Of a DNA stretch of 42,796 bases, positions 8,089 through 16,390 are shown piece after piece. A model generated the notes under the pieces. It had not been told where the DNA came from and searched no databases. It saw nothing but the letters and a program-made list of their open reading frames with translations. The DNA comes from an uncultured Lachnospiraceae bacterium (GTDB lineage: Bacteria; Bacillota; Clostridia; Lachnospirales; Lachnospiraceae), in NCBI GenBank assembly GCA_947625205.1, contig CANQNN010000023.1:1-42796 (forward strand). The letters run 5' to 3'. Each line of letters starts with the position of its first letter. The first letter of the stretch is position 1. Made by a program: the position numbers and the translations under genes.

Positions 8089-9231
8089 ATGACTAAGATT
8101 GACATTGTATCCGGATTTCTCGGTGCCGGCAAAACGACATTGATAGGGAAGCTGTTAAAAGAGGCTTTGGCGGATACCAAGGTCGTGCTGATCGAGAACG
8201 AGTTCGGCGAGATCGGCATTGACGGCGGATTTTTGAAAGAAGCGGGAATTGAGATCAAGGAGATGAATTCCGGCTGTATATGCTGCTCTCTGGTTGGGGA
8301 TTTCGGAGAGTCGCTGCGCGAGGTGCTTGATACGTATACACCGGAACGTGTTATGATAGAGCCTTCAGGAGTCGGTAAGCTGTCGGATGTTATGAAGGCG
8401 GTCCAGGATGCCATGACGGACAGAAATGTGGAATTAAACAGTGCGGTTGCGGTCGTGGACGCCTGCAAATGTAAGATGTATATCAAGAATTTCGGTGAGT
8501 TCTTTATTAATCAGATCGAACATGCCGGCACGATCATTCTGAGCAGGACCGATAAACTGAGCGAAGACAAGCTGACAGCATGCGTTGAGATGATCCGGCA
8601 GTATAATGATAAAGCGACTGTTATCACAACACCCTGGGACGCGCTGGACGGAAGGGATATCCTGGCAACGATAGAAGGCGCCAAGGATCTGGAAGCAGAA
8701 CTGATGCGTGAGGTAATGGAGCATCATGAGGAGCATGATCACGGGTCTGATTGTACGTGCGGCTGTCACGACCATGAACATGAACATCATCATGAACATG
8801 ATCACGACCATGAGCATGATCACGACCATGAACACGAGCATGAGCATGAACATGATCACGACCATGAGCATGATCACGACCATGAGCATGAACATGAACA
8901 CCATCACGACCATGAGCATCATCATCACCACGATCATGAGGGGCATCATCATGCGGACGAGATATTTACCAGTTGGGGATTAGAAACACCTGCAGCATAC
9001 ACCAGGACGGAGATCGATCATATACTGGAGCAGCTTGGAAATGAAGAGGTATACGGGCTTGTCCTTCGGGCGAAAGGCATGGTGCCGGACGTTGAGGGCG
9101 GCTGGATCTATTTTGATTACGTGCCGGAGGAAAGTAATGTCAGAGGCGGCAAGCCGGATGTTACGGGTAAGTTCTGCGTGATCGGCTCTAAGTTAAATGA
9201 AGATAAGCTGGAAGAATTGTTTCACAAATAG
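8089..9231 (+). CDS. COG0523 (CobW-type) GTPase with long His-rich metal-binding region
   Basis: This is a 380-aa P-loop GTPase of the CobW/ZNG1 metallochaperone family, which delivers metals such as zinc or cobalt to client proteins. Walker A is GFLGAGKTT (residues 8-16). The metal-binding CxCC motif is CICC (63-66). EPSGVGK and the G4-like SRTDK follow. Residues about 212-288 are an extreme His/Asp/Glu stretch with about 40 histidines, preceded by a CTCGC cluster; such stretches bind or store transition metals. A CobW C-terminal domain (about 290-380) ends the protein. The ATG at 8089 has only a weak, distant binding site (AAAGG at 8070). A second CobW-type gene follows 42 bases later, so they probably work together. 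The metal is not determined by sequence. Confidence 0.88.
   Translation: MTKIDIVSGFLGAGKTTLIGKLLKEALADTKVVLIENEFGEIGIDGGFLKEAGIEIKEMNSGCICCSLVGDFGESLREVLDTYTPERVMIEPSGVGKLSDVMKAVQDAMTDRNVELNSAVAVVDACKCKMYIKNFGEFFINQIEHAGTIILSRTDKLSEDKLTACVEMIRQYNDKATVITTPWDALDGRDILATIEGAKDLEAELMREVMEHHEEHDHGSDCTCGCHDHEHEHHHEHDHDHEHDHDHEHEHEHEHDHDHEHDHDHEHEHEHHHDHEHHHHHDHEGHHHADEIFTSWGLETPAAYTRTEIDHILEQLGNEEVYGLVLRAKGMVPDVEGGWIYFDYVPEESNVRGGKPDVTGKFCVIGSKLNEDKLEELFHK
8722..8952 (+). repeat. Low-complexity His/Asp/Glu codon repeat inside the CobW gene
   Basis: Imperfect tandem units of CATGA, CACGA and GATCAC make up this stretch and encode the His-rich region. It is coding, in frame and without stops. It should be prone to gain or loss of units between strains. 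Confidence 0.85.
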
Positions 9232-9273
9232 GAGTTAAAACAGACAGATTATTGGGAAAGGTGTGGAATTTTC

Positions 9274-10203
9274 ATGAAACCGGTCTATGTGATCAACGGA
9301 TTTCTGGAGAGCGGTAAAACCGAATTTATTACTTATACGCTTGCGCAGCCGTATTTTCAGGTAAGGGGCAGGACATTGCTCATTGTGTGCGAAGAAGGTT
9401 TAAATGAATATGATGAGGAATTATTAAAGCTCAGCCGTACGGACATGGAGCTGATCGAGGAAGAAGAGCAGTTTCAGCCGGCTAATCTGATCGAACTGGA
9501 AAAGAAGCACAAGCCGGAGCGGATCATAATCGAGTATAACGGTATGTGGAATTATAAAGAAATGAAATTACCGTGGCACTGGCGCATTGAGCAGCAGATC
9601 ACGACTATTGATGCGTCCACGTTCCCTATGTATTTTACCAATATGAAATCGCTCCTTGCGGAGCAGATTCGTGCATCGGAGCTGATCATTTTCAACCGAT
9701 GCGACAATGTGGAGGATCTAAGCAGCTATAAGCGCAATGTAAAAGCAATCAATCAGAAAGCGGAGATCGTGTTTGAAGACGCCAACGGGGAGATCAATTC
9801 TATTATGGAGGACGATCTGCCATACGATTTAAAAGCGTCTGTTATTGAATTGGACGATCAGGGATACGGCATCTGGTATCTGGACTCCCTGGATCATCTG
9901 GAAAGATACGAGGGTAAAACCGTCCGTTTTACGGCGATGGTGTTAAAACCGAAGGATTATCCGACAGGATATTTTGTGCCGGGACGGATGGCCATGACCT
10001 GCTGCGCGGAGGATATGGCATTCCTCGGTTTCGCCTGCGAATATGACCATGCAAAAGAGCTGGAGGAAAAACAGTGGGTCAAGGTAACGGCGAAGGTCGC
10101 AAAGGAATATTTTGCAGACTATCAGGGGGAAGGACCGCTTTTGCATGCAGTCAGTGTGGAGAAAACCAGAGCGCCGAAAGAAACGGTTATTAGTTTTGCA
10201 TAG
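9274..10203 (+). CDS. CobW-like GTPase fused to a YcgQ/DUF1980-like C-terminal domain
   Basis: This is a 309-aa protein with a CobW-type N-terminal P-loop domain (GFLESGKT, residues 9-16; G4-like NRCD near residue 148) but no CxCC motif. The last 100 or so residues (from YEGKTVRFTAMV) have a beta-rich layout with the motif RMAMTCCAEDMAFLGF. This resembles the C-terminal domain of the YcgQ/TIGR03943 (DUF1980) proteins, which elsewhere accompany a YcgR-type permease near zinc-regulated genes. The two cysteines of MTCC may bind metal. It follows the His-rich CobW gene closely, suggesting a joint role in metal handling, which is inferred. The domain call rests on memory of the motif, not on a search. 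Confidence 0.75.
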   Translation: MKPVYVINGFLESGKTEFITYTLAQPYFQVRGRTLLIVCEEGLNEYDEELLKLSRTDMELIEEEEQFQPANLIELEKKHKPERIIIEYNGMWNYKEMKLPWHWRIEQQITTIDASTFPMYFTNMKSLLAEQIRASELIIFNRCDNVEDLSSYKRNVKAINQKAEIVFEDANGEINSIMEDDLPYDLKASVIELDDQGYGIWYLDSLDHLERYEGKTVRFTAMVLKPKDYPTGYFVPGRMAMTCCAEDMAFLGFACEYDHAKELEEKQWVKVTAKVAKEYFADYQGEGPLLHAVSVEKTRAPKETVISFA

Positions 10204-10221
10204 GACGCCGGGTGCTGTTTT

Positions 10222-10983
10222 ATGACAGAAAAAGAATCGCAGCAGTTAAAAAAACGCCTGATCGAACTGGCTCAGAAATCTTACAGCAGGGGTATTTATA
10301 CATATACCCCTTTTTTAAGTATGGCAGAGCAGCAGATATTCTGGCATGTAGAAAAAGAGATAGCTTGTGCGGGTTATGCGTTTGAGGGCGGCGCTCCGGA
10401 TTGTGAGCGGAAGATGATACGGTTTGGCAGCGCAGAGCTTCTCGGATATGAGGAGGATTATCCGATCAGAGCGCTTGCCGTCGTACCCGTACAGGCGGAG
10501 TTTGCGGAAGAGCTGACGCACAGGGATTATCTAGGTGCGCTCATGAATCTTGGGATCAGGAGAGAGCTGATCGGCGATATTTTTCCATCGAAAAAGGAAT
10601 GTATCTTTTTCTGTCAGGATAGTATTGCATCTTATCTGACGGACAATCTGTGCCAGATCAGACATACCAGGGTCCGGTGCAGTGTGACGGAGGCAACCGG
10701 ACGCCTGCAGGCGCCGGTCGCAGAGCATCTTTCCGTTTCGGTGGCATCCGTCAGAATTGACACGGTGATATCGAAAGTATACAATATAGCGAGGAGCAAA
10801 AGCCTGGAGCTGTTTAAGGCAGGAAGGATCTTTGTCAACGGCAGGCTGACGGAAAATAACAGCTATACCCTCAAAGAGCAGGATGTAGTGACAGTCAGAG
10901 GGTTGGGAAGATTTACTTATACAGGGATACAGGGCGCGACCCGCAAGGGGAAAGAACGCGTCACGGTTGATGTATACAGGTAA
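10222..10983 (+). CDS. YlmH-like S4-domain RNA-binding protein
   Basis: This is a 253-aa cytoplasmic protein with a YlmH-type N-terminal domain (about residues 1-165) and a C-terminal S4 RNA-binding domain (about 175-245; RIDTVISKVYNIARSKS, then FVNGRL and VTVRGLGRF). YlmH proteins bind RNA and have been linked to ribosome rescue and cell division. In many Firmicutes ylmH sits in the division cluster; here it stands alone after the CobW genes. The start ATG at 10222 has a poor binding site, and translation may be coupled to the upstream stop 18 bases earlier. Confidence 0.85.
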   Translation: MTEKESQQLKKRLIELAQKSYSRGIYTYTPFLSMAEQQIFWHVEKEIACAGYAFEGGAPDCERKMIRFGSAELLGYEEDYPIRALAVVPVQAEFAEELTHRDYLGALMNLGIRRELIGDIFPSKKECIFFCQDSIASYLTDNLCQIRHTRVRCSVTEATGRLQAPVAEHLSVSVASVRIDTVISKVYNIARSKSLELFKAGRIFVNGRLTENNSYTLKEQDVVTVRGLGRFTYTGIQGATRKGKERVTVDVYR

Positions 10984-10987
10984 CGAT

Positions 10988-11006
10988 TATAGTTTACATA
11001 ACTATA
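10988..11006 (+). promoter_or_regulatory. Inverted repeat upstream of the CmpB-type membrane gene
   Basis: TATAGTT (10988-10994) and AACTATA (11000-11006) are perfect 7-base arms around TACAT. It lies about 55 bases before the next start and could be an operator. I know no regulator for it, and an AT-rich site of this size can occur by chance. Confidence 0.3.
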
Positions 11007-11061
11007 CAAATAAAGCGCAATAAGCGATAAAGTACAGAAAACGAAAGGGATACGAAAAGAG

Positions 11062-11976
11062 ATGTTTCACTATACGTCATATCAATGGTTGTTTGTTTTT
11101 TATACATACTGCTTTCTGGGATGGTGTTTTGAATCCGCCTATGTGTCTTTGAAATCGAAAAAGTGGATCAACAGAGGTTTTATGAGAGGGCCCTTCCTGC
11201 CGCTGTACGGAAGCGGGGCGGTCATGATGCTGGTCGTATCCATTCCCTTCGCCGACAATATAGCGCTCACTTATTTGGCGGGCTGTATCGGCGCAACGGC
11301 GCTAGAATACATAACGGGTGTTACTATGGAAGCGCTGTTTAAAGTGCGGTACTGGGATTATTCAAACCAGCCCTTTAATTTTCAGGGGCAGATATGTCTT
11401 TTCTCAACGCTTGCGTGGGGATTTTTTACGGTGCTCATGACAAGGGTGTTGCACTGGCCGATCGACCGGTTTGTATTGAGTGTGCCGGATAGGGTCCTGT
11501 ATTATGTGACAATGCTTCTTACAGTCTACATCGTGATAGATTTTACATTGTCCTTTAAAGCGGCGCTGGATATCCGGAATATTCTTGTCAAGATGCAGAA
11601 GGTCAAAGAGGAAATGGTGCGTATGCAGCGGCGGCTGGATGTGATCGTTGCCTTTAACAATGAGGAGAAGGAACAGAAGAAGCAGGAGAGAGAGCTTAGC
11701 CTTGCCGAGTTGAGCTCCGGCATAAAGCAGCGCTTTGCAGTTTTGAAGGAAGCCGTTCAGTCTAAACCGTCGGCTTACGGTGCAGCCATCCGGGAAGAGA
11801 TCGCGGAGCTGCGCGGTAAATTTAGTAATTATCCCGATCCGCGTGGGAGCTATAAGGATATGTTGGATTTCTATAAACGGGATATGATCCGCAATAATCC
11901 GACTATGGTTTCCGGCAAATTTAAGGAATCCCTGGAGGAACTGAAGCATATAGCAGATGAAAAGAGAAAGCACTGA
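11062..11976 (+). CDS. CmpB-type putative ABC transporter membrane protein (PF06541-like)
   Basis: This is a 304-aa membrane protein. The N-terminal half has about five hydrophobic helices and the family block around residues 9-50: FYTYCFLGWCFES, then a NRGFMRGPF segment and a PLYGSGA segment. This matches what I know as the ABC_trans_CmpB family, whose transport role was proposed but is poorly supported. From about residue 180 the protein is soluble and charged, with a likely coiled coil (KMQKVKEEMVRMQRRL to EEKEQKKQERE). The stop codon lies inside the stem of the downstream terminator. Function is unknown. Confidence 0.75.
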   Translation: MFHYTSYQWLFVFYTYCFLGWCFESAYVSLKSKKWINRGFMRGPFLPLYGSGAVMMLVVSIPFADNIALTYLAGCIGATALEYITGVTMEALFKVRYWDYSNQPFNFQGQICLFSTLAWGFFTVLMTRVLHWPIDRFVLSVPDRVLYYVTMLLTVYIVIDFTLSFKAALDIRNILVKMQKVKEEMVRMQRRLDVIVAFNNEEKEQKKQERELSLAELSSGIKQRFAVLKEAVQSKPSAYGAAIREEIAELRGKFSNYPDPRGSYKDMLDFYKRDMIRNNPTMVSGKFKESLEELKHIADEKRKH

Positions 11977-11995
11977 TTTAGGATCAGTGCTTTTT
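11967..11995 (+). terminator. Terminator between convergent genes
   Basis: AAAGCACTGAT (11967-11977) and ATCAGTGCTTT (11983-11993) form an 11-bp perfect stem with a 5-base loop, followed by a T-run to 11995. The stop codon of the CmpB-type gene (11974-11976) is part of the stem. The convergent PHP gene ends 17 bases further, so the hairpin may work in both directions. Confidence 0.85.
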
Positions 11996-12011
11996 GACTG
12001 GTGTTGTGCGC

Positions 12012-12848
12012 TTAGTCGGCATCATGGTCGATCACAATATATTTGTTCCTGTGGCTGTGCCTGATACGGAACGATTCTATGATCTGGCTTTCCATCAGTT
12101 CCAGATTTCTTGCTTTGCGGCGAAACAGAGCCAGCGCTTTATTGTAAAACCAGAACGAATATACGAGTACCGTATTGATCCTGCCCAGTTTCGCCTTGGT
12201 GGTGTGCTCATAATGGGTTCCGCCCGCAAGAGTGGCTTTGCCGGAGCGGATATAGCCGATTAGATCGCTTTCGGTCGTGATATTTTCCTGCAGGATCGTA
12301 TAACCGAAACCTATGCCGTCCATTTTATGTGAGTCGCTGCCACCGAAGCAGGGCAGATCATACTCTTTGGCGATCCGCATTGCCCGCAGGTTGGAATCCG
12401 CGTCTTCGCAGGCATTAAAACCCTCTATAAAATCAAATTTTCTGTAGATGCTGCCGGCCATTTTGCCCCGGAGCGTGTTGAAGATGCTTAAAAATTTCTC
12501 GCCGCAGGGATGAGCGGGCCCGATGATACCGCCATAGTGATGGACGATCTCGATCAAAAGGGCTATCGGCAGACCGCGCAGCTCCAGGATAGGCAGTTTA
12601 ACATCCGAAGGCATAACGATCAGCATGTGCCCCGCATCGATGGTATCGTATTCGATTCCTTTTAAAACAATAAAATCTTCGGGTTTAGCCGGGAGCTTCT
12701 GGTAATAGCGGTATGCCTTATAAGAGTCGTGATCGGTGATCAGCATACCCTGGTATCCCCGTTTTTTTAATATATCTATGTTGTCAAGCAGGCCCACCTT
12801 ACTGTCAGGAGAGCCTTCTTTTGTATGACAATGCATATCCAGCTTCAT
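12012..12848 (-). CDS. PHP-domain metal-dependent phosphoesterase family protein
   Basis: This is a 278-aa cytoplasmic protein of the PHP family, the only convincing minus-strand gene here. The start is taken at ATG 12848 because AGGGG lies 9 bases before it; a second in-frame ATG three codons earlier would leave no spacing. Metal-binding motifs are in order: MHCHTKEGS at the N-terminus, ITDHDSY near residue 38, a GPAHPCGE segment near 108, and GGSDSHKMD near 170. The family includes nucleoside phosphatases (TrpH/YciV type) and histidinol phosphatase. This one is closest in layout to the stand-alone PHP proteins of unknown substrate. It converges with the CmpB-type gene and is divergent from the Trp T-box operon. 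I saw no clear promoter for it. Confidence 0.82.
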   Translation of the reverse strand: MKLDMHCHTKEGSPDSKVGLLDNIDILKKRGYQGMLITDHDSYKAYRYYQKLPAKPEDFIVLKGIEYDTIDAGHMLIVMPSDVKLPILELRGLPIALLIEIVHHYGGIIGPAHPCGEKFLSIFNTLRGKMAGSIYRKFDFIEGFNACEDADSNLRAMRIAKEYDLPCFGGSDSHKMDGIGFGYTILQENITTESDLIGYIRSGKATLAGGTHYEHTTKAKLGRINTVLVYSFWFYNKALALFRRKARNLELMESQIIESFRIRHSHRNKYIVIDHDAD

Positions 12849-13031
12849 ATGTTCCATCCCCTTATGTTTGGTCGCGCCGATAGATAGTTCGGACGGTCAC
12901 AGAAAATATTCTAACCTTTTTGCGGGGAAAAAGCTATAGTTATAAGGAGTTTTTTAAGAAATCTTACGGAATTCTTATGGAAAATCTGCTTTTTAGCGGA
13001 AACACCGGAAGATTTTAACATAAATTATCTA

Positions 13032-13060
13032 TTGACAATTTCTTTTAAATGAACTATGGT
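13032..13060 (+). promoter_or_regulatory. Promoter of the tryptophan transporter operon
   Basis: TTGACA (13032-13037) and TATGGT (13055-13060) are separated by 17 bases. Transcription would start near 13067, leaving a leader of about 380 bases that holds the T-box. The upstream stretch 12849-13031 shows nothing else that I can support. Confidence 0.8.
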
Positions 13061-13099
13061 ATAGAAAATATATTTTGTCAAATAAAGATGAATCATATT

Positions 13100-13394
13100 T
13101 AAACCTGTGAGGAAGAGTAGTAGAAACAAGGAAACCGGTACAGAGAGCCGCGATTGGTGGAATGCGGTACGGCGATTATTTTGAATGGACTTCTGAGGCC
13201 GGCCTGAAATAACAGTAGGAGCCGGCGGGAGCCGCACCCGTTATCCGCGCGGCATGTATAGACCGGTAAGAATCGGGATGTATATGACTGGAGGTGGGCG
13301 TATTGCCGATACGTCAAATTGAGTGGCACCGCGATAGTAATTCATGTTTATTACCGTCTCAGATATTAGTCTGGGGCGGTTTTTATTATTTTAA
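13100..13394 (+). promoter_or_regulatory. T-box riboswitch with a TGG (tryptophan) specifier
   Basis: This leader binds uncharged tRNA and controls read-through. Seen directly: the AGTAGTAG segment of the specifier-loop 5' side (about 13117), the stem I apical motif TTGGTGGAATGCGG (13154-13167), a GAATGGAC segment in which TGG (13186-13188) is the likely specifier codon, and the antiterminator sequence GTGGCACCGCG (13323-13333). The terminator follows at 13353-13380. A TGG specifier predicts tRNA-Trp, which agrees with the trpX-like binding protein encoded next. Low tryptophan should raise expression. The stem I boundaries are approximate. Confidence 0.9.
13353..13394 (+). terminator. T-box-controlled terminator
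   Basis: ACCGTCTCAGA (13353-13363) pairs with TCTGGGGCGGT (13370-13380) through 11 bp with two G-T pairs and a 6-base loop, followed by TTTTATTATTTT. It is the alternative to the T-box antiterminator just upstream. Confidence 0.88.
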
Positions 13395-13433
13395 TAAGGC
13401 AAAGCCTTAAAAATGTAAAGAAGCGTAAGCTTC
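13395..13433 (+). repeat. Two mini-hairpins before the TrpX-like gene
   Basis: TAAGGC/GCCTTA (13395-13409, 3-base loop) and GAAGC/GCTTC (13420-13433, GTAA loop of GNRA type) lie between the T-box terminator and the ribosome binding site. They may stabilise the mRNA 5' end after read-through; no role is demonstrated. Confidence 0.4.
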
Positions 13434-13448
13434 GGAATGGAGGAAATT

Positions 13449-14600
13449 ATGAAAAAAAGAGCAGTAGAATTATTGATGACAGCCGTTATGTTGTCGGCGG
13501 CGCTGGTAGGATGTGGCGGCAGCGATCCCGCCGCAGCAGATTCCGGTGCGGGCGATGTTACAGACAGCGCTGCGACGGAAGAGAGCAGTGAAGAGGATAG
13601 CGCTTCGGAAGAAAACGCTGAGACCGGTACGGATGAAAGCAGTACAGAAGGGGCTCAGGCAGAGGGTGCAACCTACAAGGTAGGTATCGTGCAGTATGTT
13701 GATGATGCTTCCCTGAATCAGATCGAGGCGGCTATTGAGGCAGAACTGGATGCCAAGGCTGCAGAGCTGGGCGTTACTTTTGATTACAGCGACTATTTTT
13801 ATAACGGGCAGGCGGATGCAACCATGTTAAATCAGATCGCCACCGAATTAGTCGCATCCGATGTGGATGTGATCGTGCCGATTGCGACTCCTGTTGCGAT
13901 GATCATGCAGAACGCTACGGAAGACAATCAAATTCCTGTCGTATTCTCCGCAGTGTCAGATCCTGTGGGCGCCGGACTTGTTGAGAGTATGGAAGCGCCG
14001 GGCTCCAATATTACGGGCACATCTGACGCGCTGGATACCAAAGCCATTATGGATCTGATGTTTGCAGCCAACCCGGATATCAAGAAGGTGGGTCTGCTCT
14101 ACAGCAAGAGCGAGGATTCTTCCACGCAGCCGGTAAAGGATGCAAGCGCTTACTGTGCCGATAAGGGCGTGGTAGTGGAGGAGAAGACCGGAACTACCAA
14201 CGATGAAGTCTCACTGGCGGCAGATGCGCTGATCGCAGACGGATGCGATGCGATCTTCACGCCCACGGACAATACGGTCATGACGGCGGAGCTGGCGATC
14301 TATGAGAAGTTTATCGATGCGGGTATCCCGCACTACTGCGGCGCCGATTCCTTTGCTTTAAACGGTGCATTCCTTGGATACGGCGTAAACTATGAAGAAC
14401 TCGGTACGGCAACGGCGGATATGGTAGTGGATATCCTTGTAAACGGCGCCGATCCCGCGTCAACGCCCGTTGTGACGCTGGATAACGGTATCGCTACAGT
14501 GAATACCGAGACGGCGTCAGCGATCGGTCTGGATTACAGCATGTTTGCCGATATGTGCGAAGAGCTGCGTGAGATCACCACGGCGAAAGAGTTTGAGTAG
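13449..14600 (+). CDS. trpX: Tryptophan ABC transporter binding lipoprotein, TrpX-like
   Basis: This is a 383-aa lipoprotein of the ABC_sub_bind family. ATG 13449 follows GGAGGAA (13439-13445). The signal ends in the lipobox LVGC with Cys22 as the lipidation site, then an acidic, Ser/Ala/Glu-rich linker (about residues 23-75). The binding domain begins at YKVGIVQYVDD and shows the family's fold of two lobes (PIATPVAMIMQ, VFSAVSDPVGAGLV, IFTPTDNTVM). With the permease and ATPase that follow, and a TGG-specifier T-box in front, it fits the trpXYZ importer predicted for tryptophan in Firmicutes. Tryptophan as ligand is inferred from regulation, not from binding residues. Confidence 0.86.
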   Translation: MKKRAVELLMTAVMLSAALVGCGGSDPAAADSGAGDVTDSAATEESSEEDSASEENAETGTDESSTEGAQAEGATYKVGIVQYVDDASLNQIEAAIEAELDAKAAELGVTFDYSDYFYNGQADATMLNQIATELVASDVDVIVPIATPVAMIMQNATEDNQIPVVFSAVSDPVGAGLVESMEAPGSNITGTSDALDTKAIMDLMFAANPDIKKVGLLYSKSEDSSTQPVKDASAYCADKGVVVEEKTGTTNDEVSLAADALIADGCDAIFTPTDNTVMTAELAIYEKFIDAGIPHYCGADSFALNGAFLGYGVNYEELGTATADMVVDILVNGADPASTPVVTLDNGIATVNTETASAIGLDYSMFADMCEELREITTAKEFE

Positions 14601-14612
14601 AAAGAGGTTTGT

Positions 14613-15560
14613 ATGAGTTCGATATTTACTTTATCGATTTTACAGAGCGCGCTGGAGCTGGGGTGTATCTATTCCCTTGTGGCGCTGGCGCTGTTCATAT
14701 CATTTAGCATTTTAAATATTGCGGATCTGTCCACAGACGGTTGTTTTACGCTCGGCTGTTCTGTGGGCGCGGTCGTGACTATAGCGGGGCATCCTTTTCT
14801 GGCATTCCCGGCGGCGATGGCCGCCGGGGTGTGCTCCGGTTATGTGACGGCCTTTCTGCAGACGAAGATGGGCGTTCCGTCCATTCTGGCCGGTATCATC
14901 GTCAATACAGGGCTGTACACGGTCAATATTGCAGTTATGGATTTTTCGTCCAATGTCAATCTGTTCGGGTGCGATACTATATTCGGTCTTGCCAAAGACT
15001 GGTCTGATGCAGCGTGGTACGCCGACTGGTATAAGATCGGAATCGTGGCGCTCATCGTGATCGTGACGGGGGTGATACTGACATGGTTTCTCAGTACGCG
15101 GCTGGGACTATCCATCCGTGCTACGGGCGATAATGAACATATGGTGCGCGCTTCAAGCATTAATCCCACTTTTACGATCACGGTCGGACTGTGCGTGGCC
15201 AATTCCCTTACAGCGCTGTCAGGCGCAATTCTTGCCCAGTACCAGAAATCTTGCGACATCAATCTGGGTACTGGTATGGTGACGATCGCACTTGCCAGTC
15301 TGATCATCGGCGAGACGTTGATCGGAAAAGGCGGTATGCTCAAAAAAATAATAGGTGTTATATTAGGAAGCTGCCTGTATCGCTTTATTGTGGCGATCGC
15401 GCTTCGTATGAGCGTTCCCGCAGAGTGCCTAAAGCTTGTGTCGGCGTTGATCGTTGCGTTTGCGATCGCTTTTCCCTACATGAAAGGCAAGGCTTCCTTC
15501 TACAGAACCCGCAGAATGGCATCCTCGGCCGCAGGAGAGGACGGTGATGACGAATGCTGA
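14613..15560 (+). CDS. trpY: Tryptophan ABC transporter permease, TrpY-like
   Basis: This is a 315-aa membrane protein of the branched-chain-type permease family, with about eight hydrophobic helices. It starts at ATG 14613 with AAAGAGG upstream. The segments LELGCIYSLVALALFISF, NIADLSTDGCFTLG and the loop TGDNEHMVRASSIN are typical of permeases paired with ABC_sub_bind proteins. It lies between the binding protein and the ATPase, overlapping the latter by 7 bases. Confidence 0.87.
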   Translation: MSSIFTLSILQSALELGCIYSLVALALFISFSILNIADLSTDGCFTLGCSVGAVVTIAGHPFLAFPAAMAAGVCSGYVTAFLQTKMGVPSILAGIIVNTGLYTVNIAVMDFSSNVNLFGCDTIFGLAKDWSDAAWYADWYKIGIVALIVIVTGVILTWFLSTRLGLSIRATGDNEHMVRASSINPTFTITVGLCVANSLTALSGAILAQYQKSCDINLGTGMVTIALASLIIGETLIGKGGMLKKIIGVILGSCLYRFIVAIALRMSVPAECLKLVSALIVAFAIAFPYMKGKASFYRTRRMASSAAGEDGDDEC

Positions 15561-16357
15561 CGTTAAGAAGAATCTCCAAGACGTTTAATCCCGGCACGGT
15601 AAACGAGAAAAAGGCGCTGGAGAAGGTGAATCTGGAGCTTGCAGACGGCGATTTTGCAACGATCGTCGGCAGCAACGGCGCCGGTAAATCTACATTGTTC
15701 AATGCAATAACAGGTGCTTTTTATGTGGACGAGGGACACATCATTCTGGCGGGAGAGGATATCACATACAAGAAGGAACATCTCAGAAGTAAAGTGATCG
15801 GCCATCTATTCCAGGATCCTCTCAAGGGCACGGCGCCGCACATGACCATCGAGGAAAATATGGCGCTTGCCTATCTGCGCGCTTCCACGGCGTCCCATGC
15901 CTATTTCAGCCGGATAAACGGCAAGGAGAAACAAATGTTCAGGGAACAGCTTTCCCTGCTTGATATGGGACTGGAGGACCGTATGAAACAGCCTGTCGGT
16001 CTGCTGTCAGGCGGACAGAGACAGGCGCTGACGCTTCTGATGGCAACTATGGTAACGCCCAGAATATTGCTTCTGGATGAGCATACGGCGGCGCTTGACC
16101 CAGCGACGGCGGCCAAGGTGCTTGATCTTACCAGAAGGATCGTAGCGGAGCGAAAGATCACCTGCCTTATGGTGACACACAATATGCACCAGGCGTTGGA
16201 GCTTGGAAATAGGACCCTGATGATGGACGGCGGGCATATTGTTTTCGATGTGCAGGGCGAGGAGAGAGAGAAGCTTACGATCGACGATCTTATGAAGCAG
16301 TTTCAGGATAATGCAGGGAAACAGCTGGATAACGACAGGATCTTGCTTTCCAGATGA
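15554..16357 (+). CDS. trpZ: Tryptophan ABC transporter ATPase, TrpZ-like
   Basis: This is a 267-aa ABC ATPase that powers the importer. Walker A is GSNGAGKST (near residues 38-46), the signature is LLSGGQRQ (near residue 152), Walker B is ILLLDEHTAALDP and the switch His is in VTHNMHQ. The His in the Walker B follow-up (DEHTAAL) instead of Pro is common in this subfamily. The start overlaps the permease stop, so the genes are coupled. No terminator is evident before rarA, 33 bases downstream. Confidence 0.88.
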   Translation: MLTLRRISKTFNPGTVNEKKALEKVNLELADGDFATIVGSNGAGKSTLFNAITGAFYVDEGHIILAGEDITYKKEHLRSKVIGHLFQDPLKGTAPHMTIEENMALAYLRASTASHAYFSRINGKEKQMFREQLSLLDMGLEDRMKQPVGLLSGGQRQALTLLMATMVTPRILLLDEHTAALDPATAAKVLDLTRRIVAERKITCLMVTHNMHQALELGNRTLMMDGGHIVFDVQGEEREKLTIDDLMKQFQDNAGKQLDNDRILLSR

Positions 16358-16390
16358 GAATACGCTTAGAAGCGGTATATTGGAGAACGT

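Noticed and set aside
8434..8952. Minus-strand frame rich in Met and Val
   Set aside because: It is the reverse reading of the His-codon repeat; CAT/CAC codons give ATG/GTG on the other strand.
8722..8952. Short regular repeats that could suggest a CRISPR array or satellite
   Set aside because: The units are contiguous, lack unique spacers, and are in frame within the CobW gene.
12014..12263. Small + strand frame after the CmpB-type gene
   Set aside because: It lies antisense within the 3' end of the PHP gene, behind a terminator and without a ribosome binding site.
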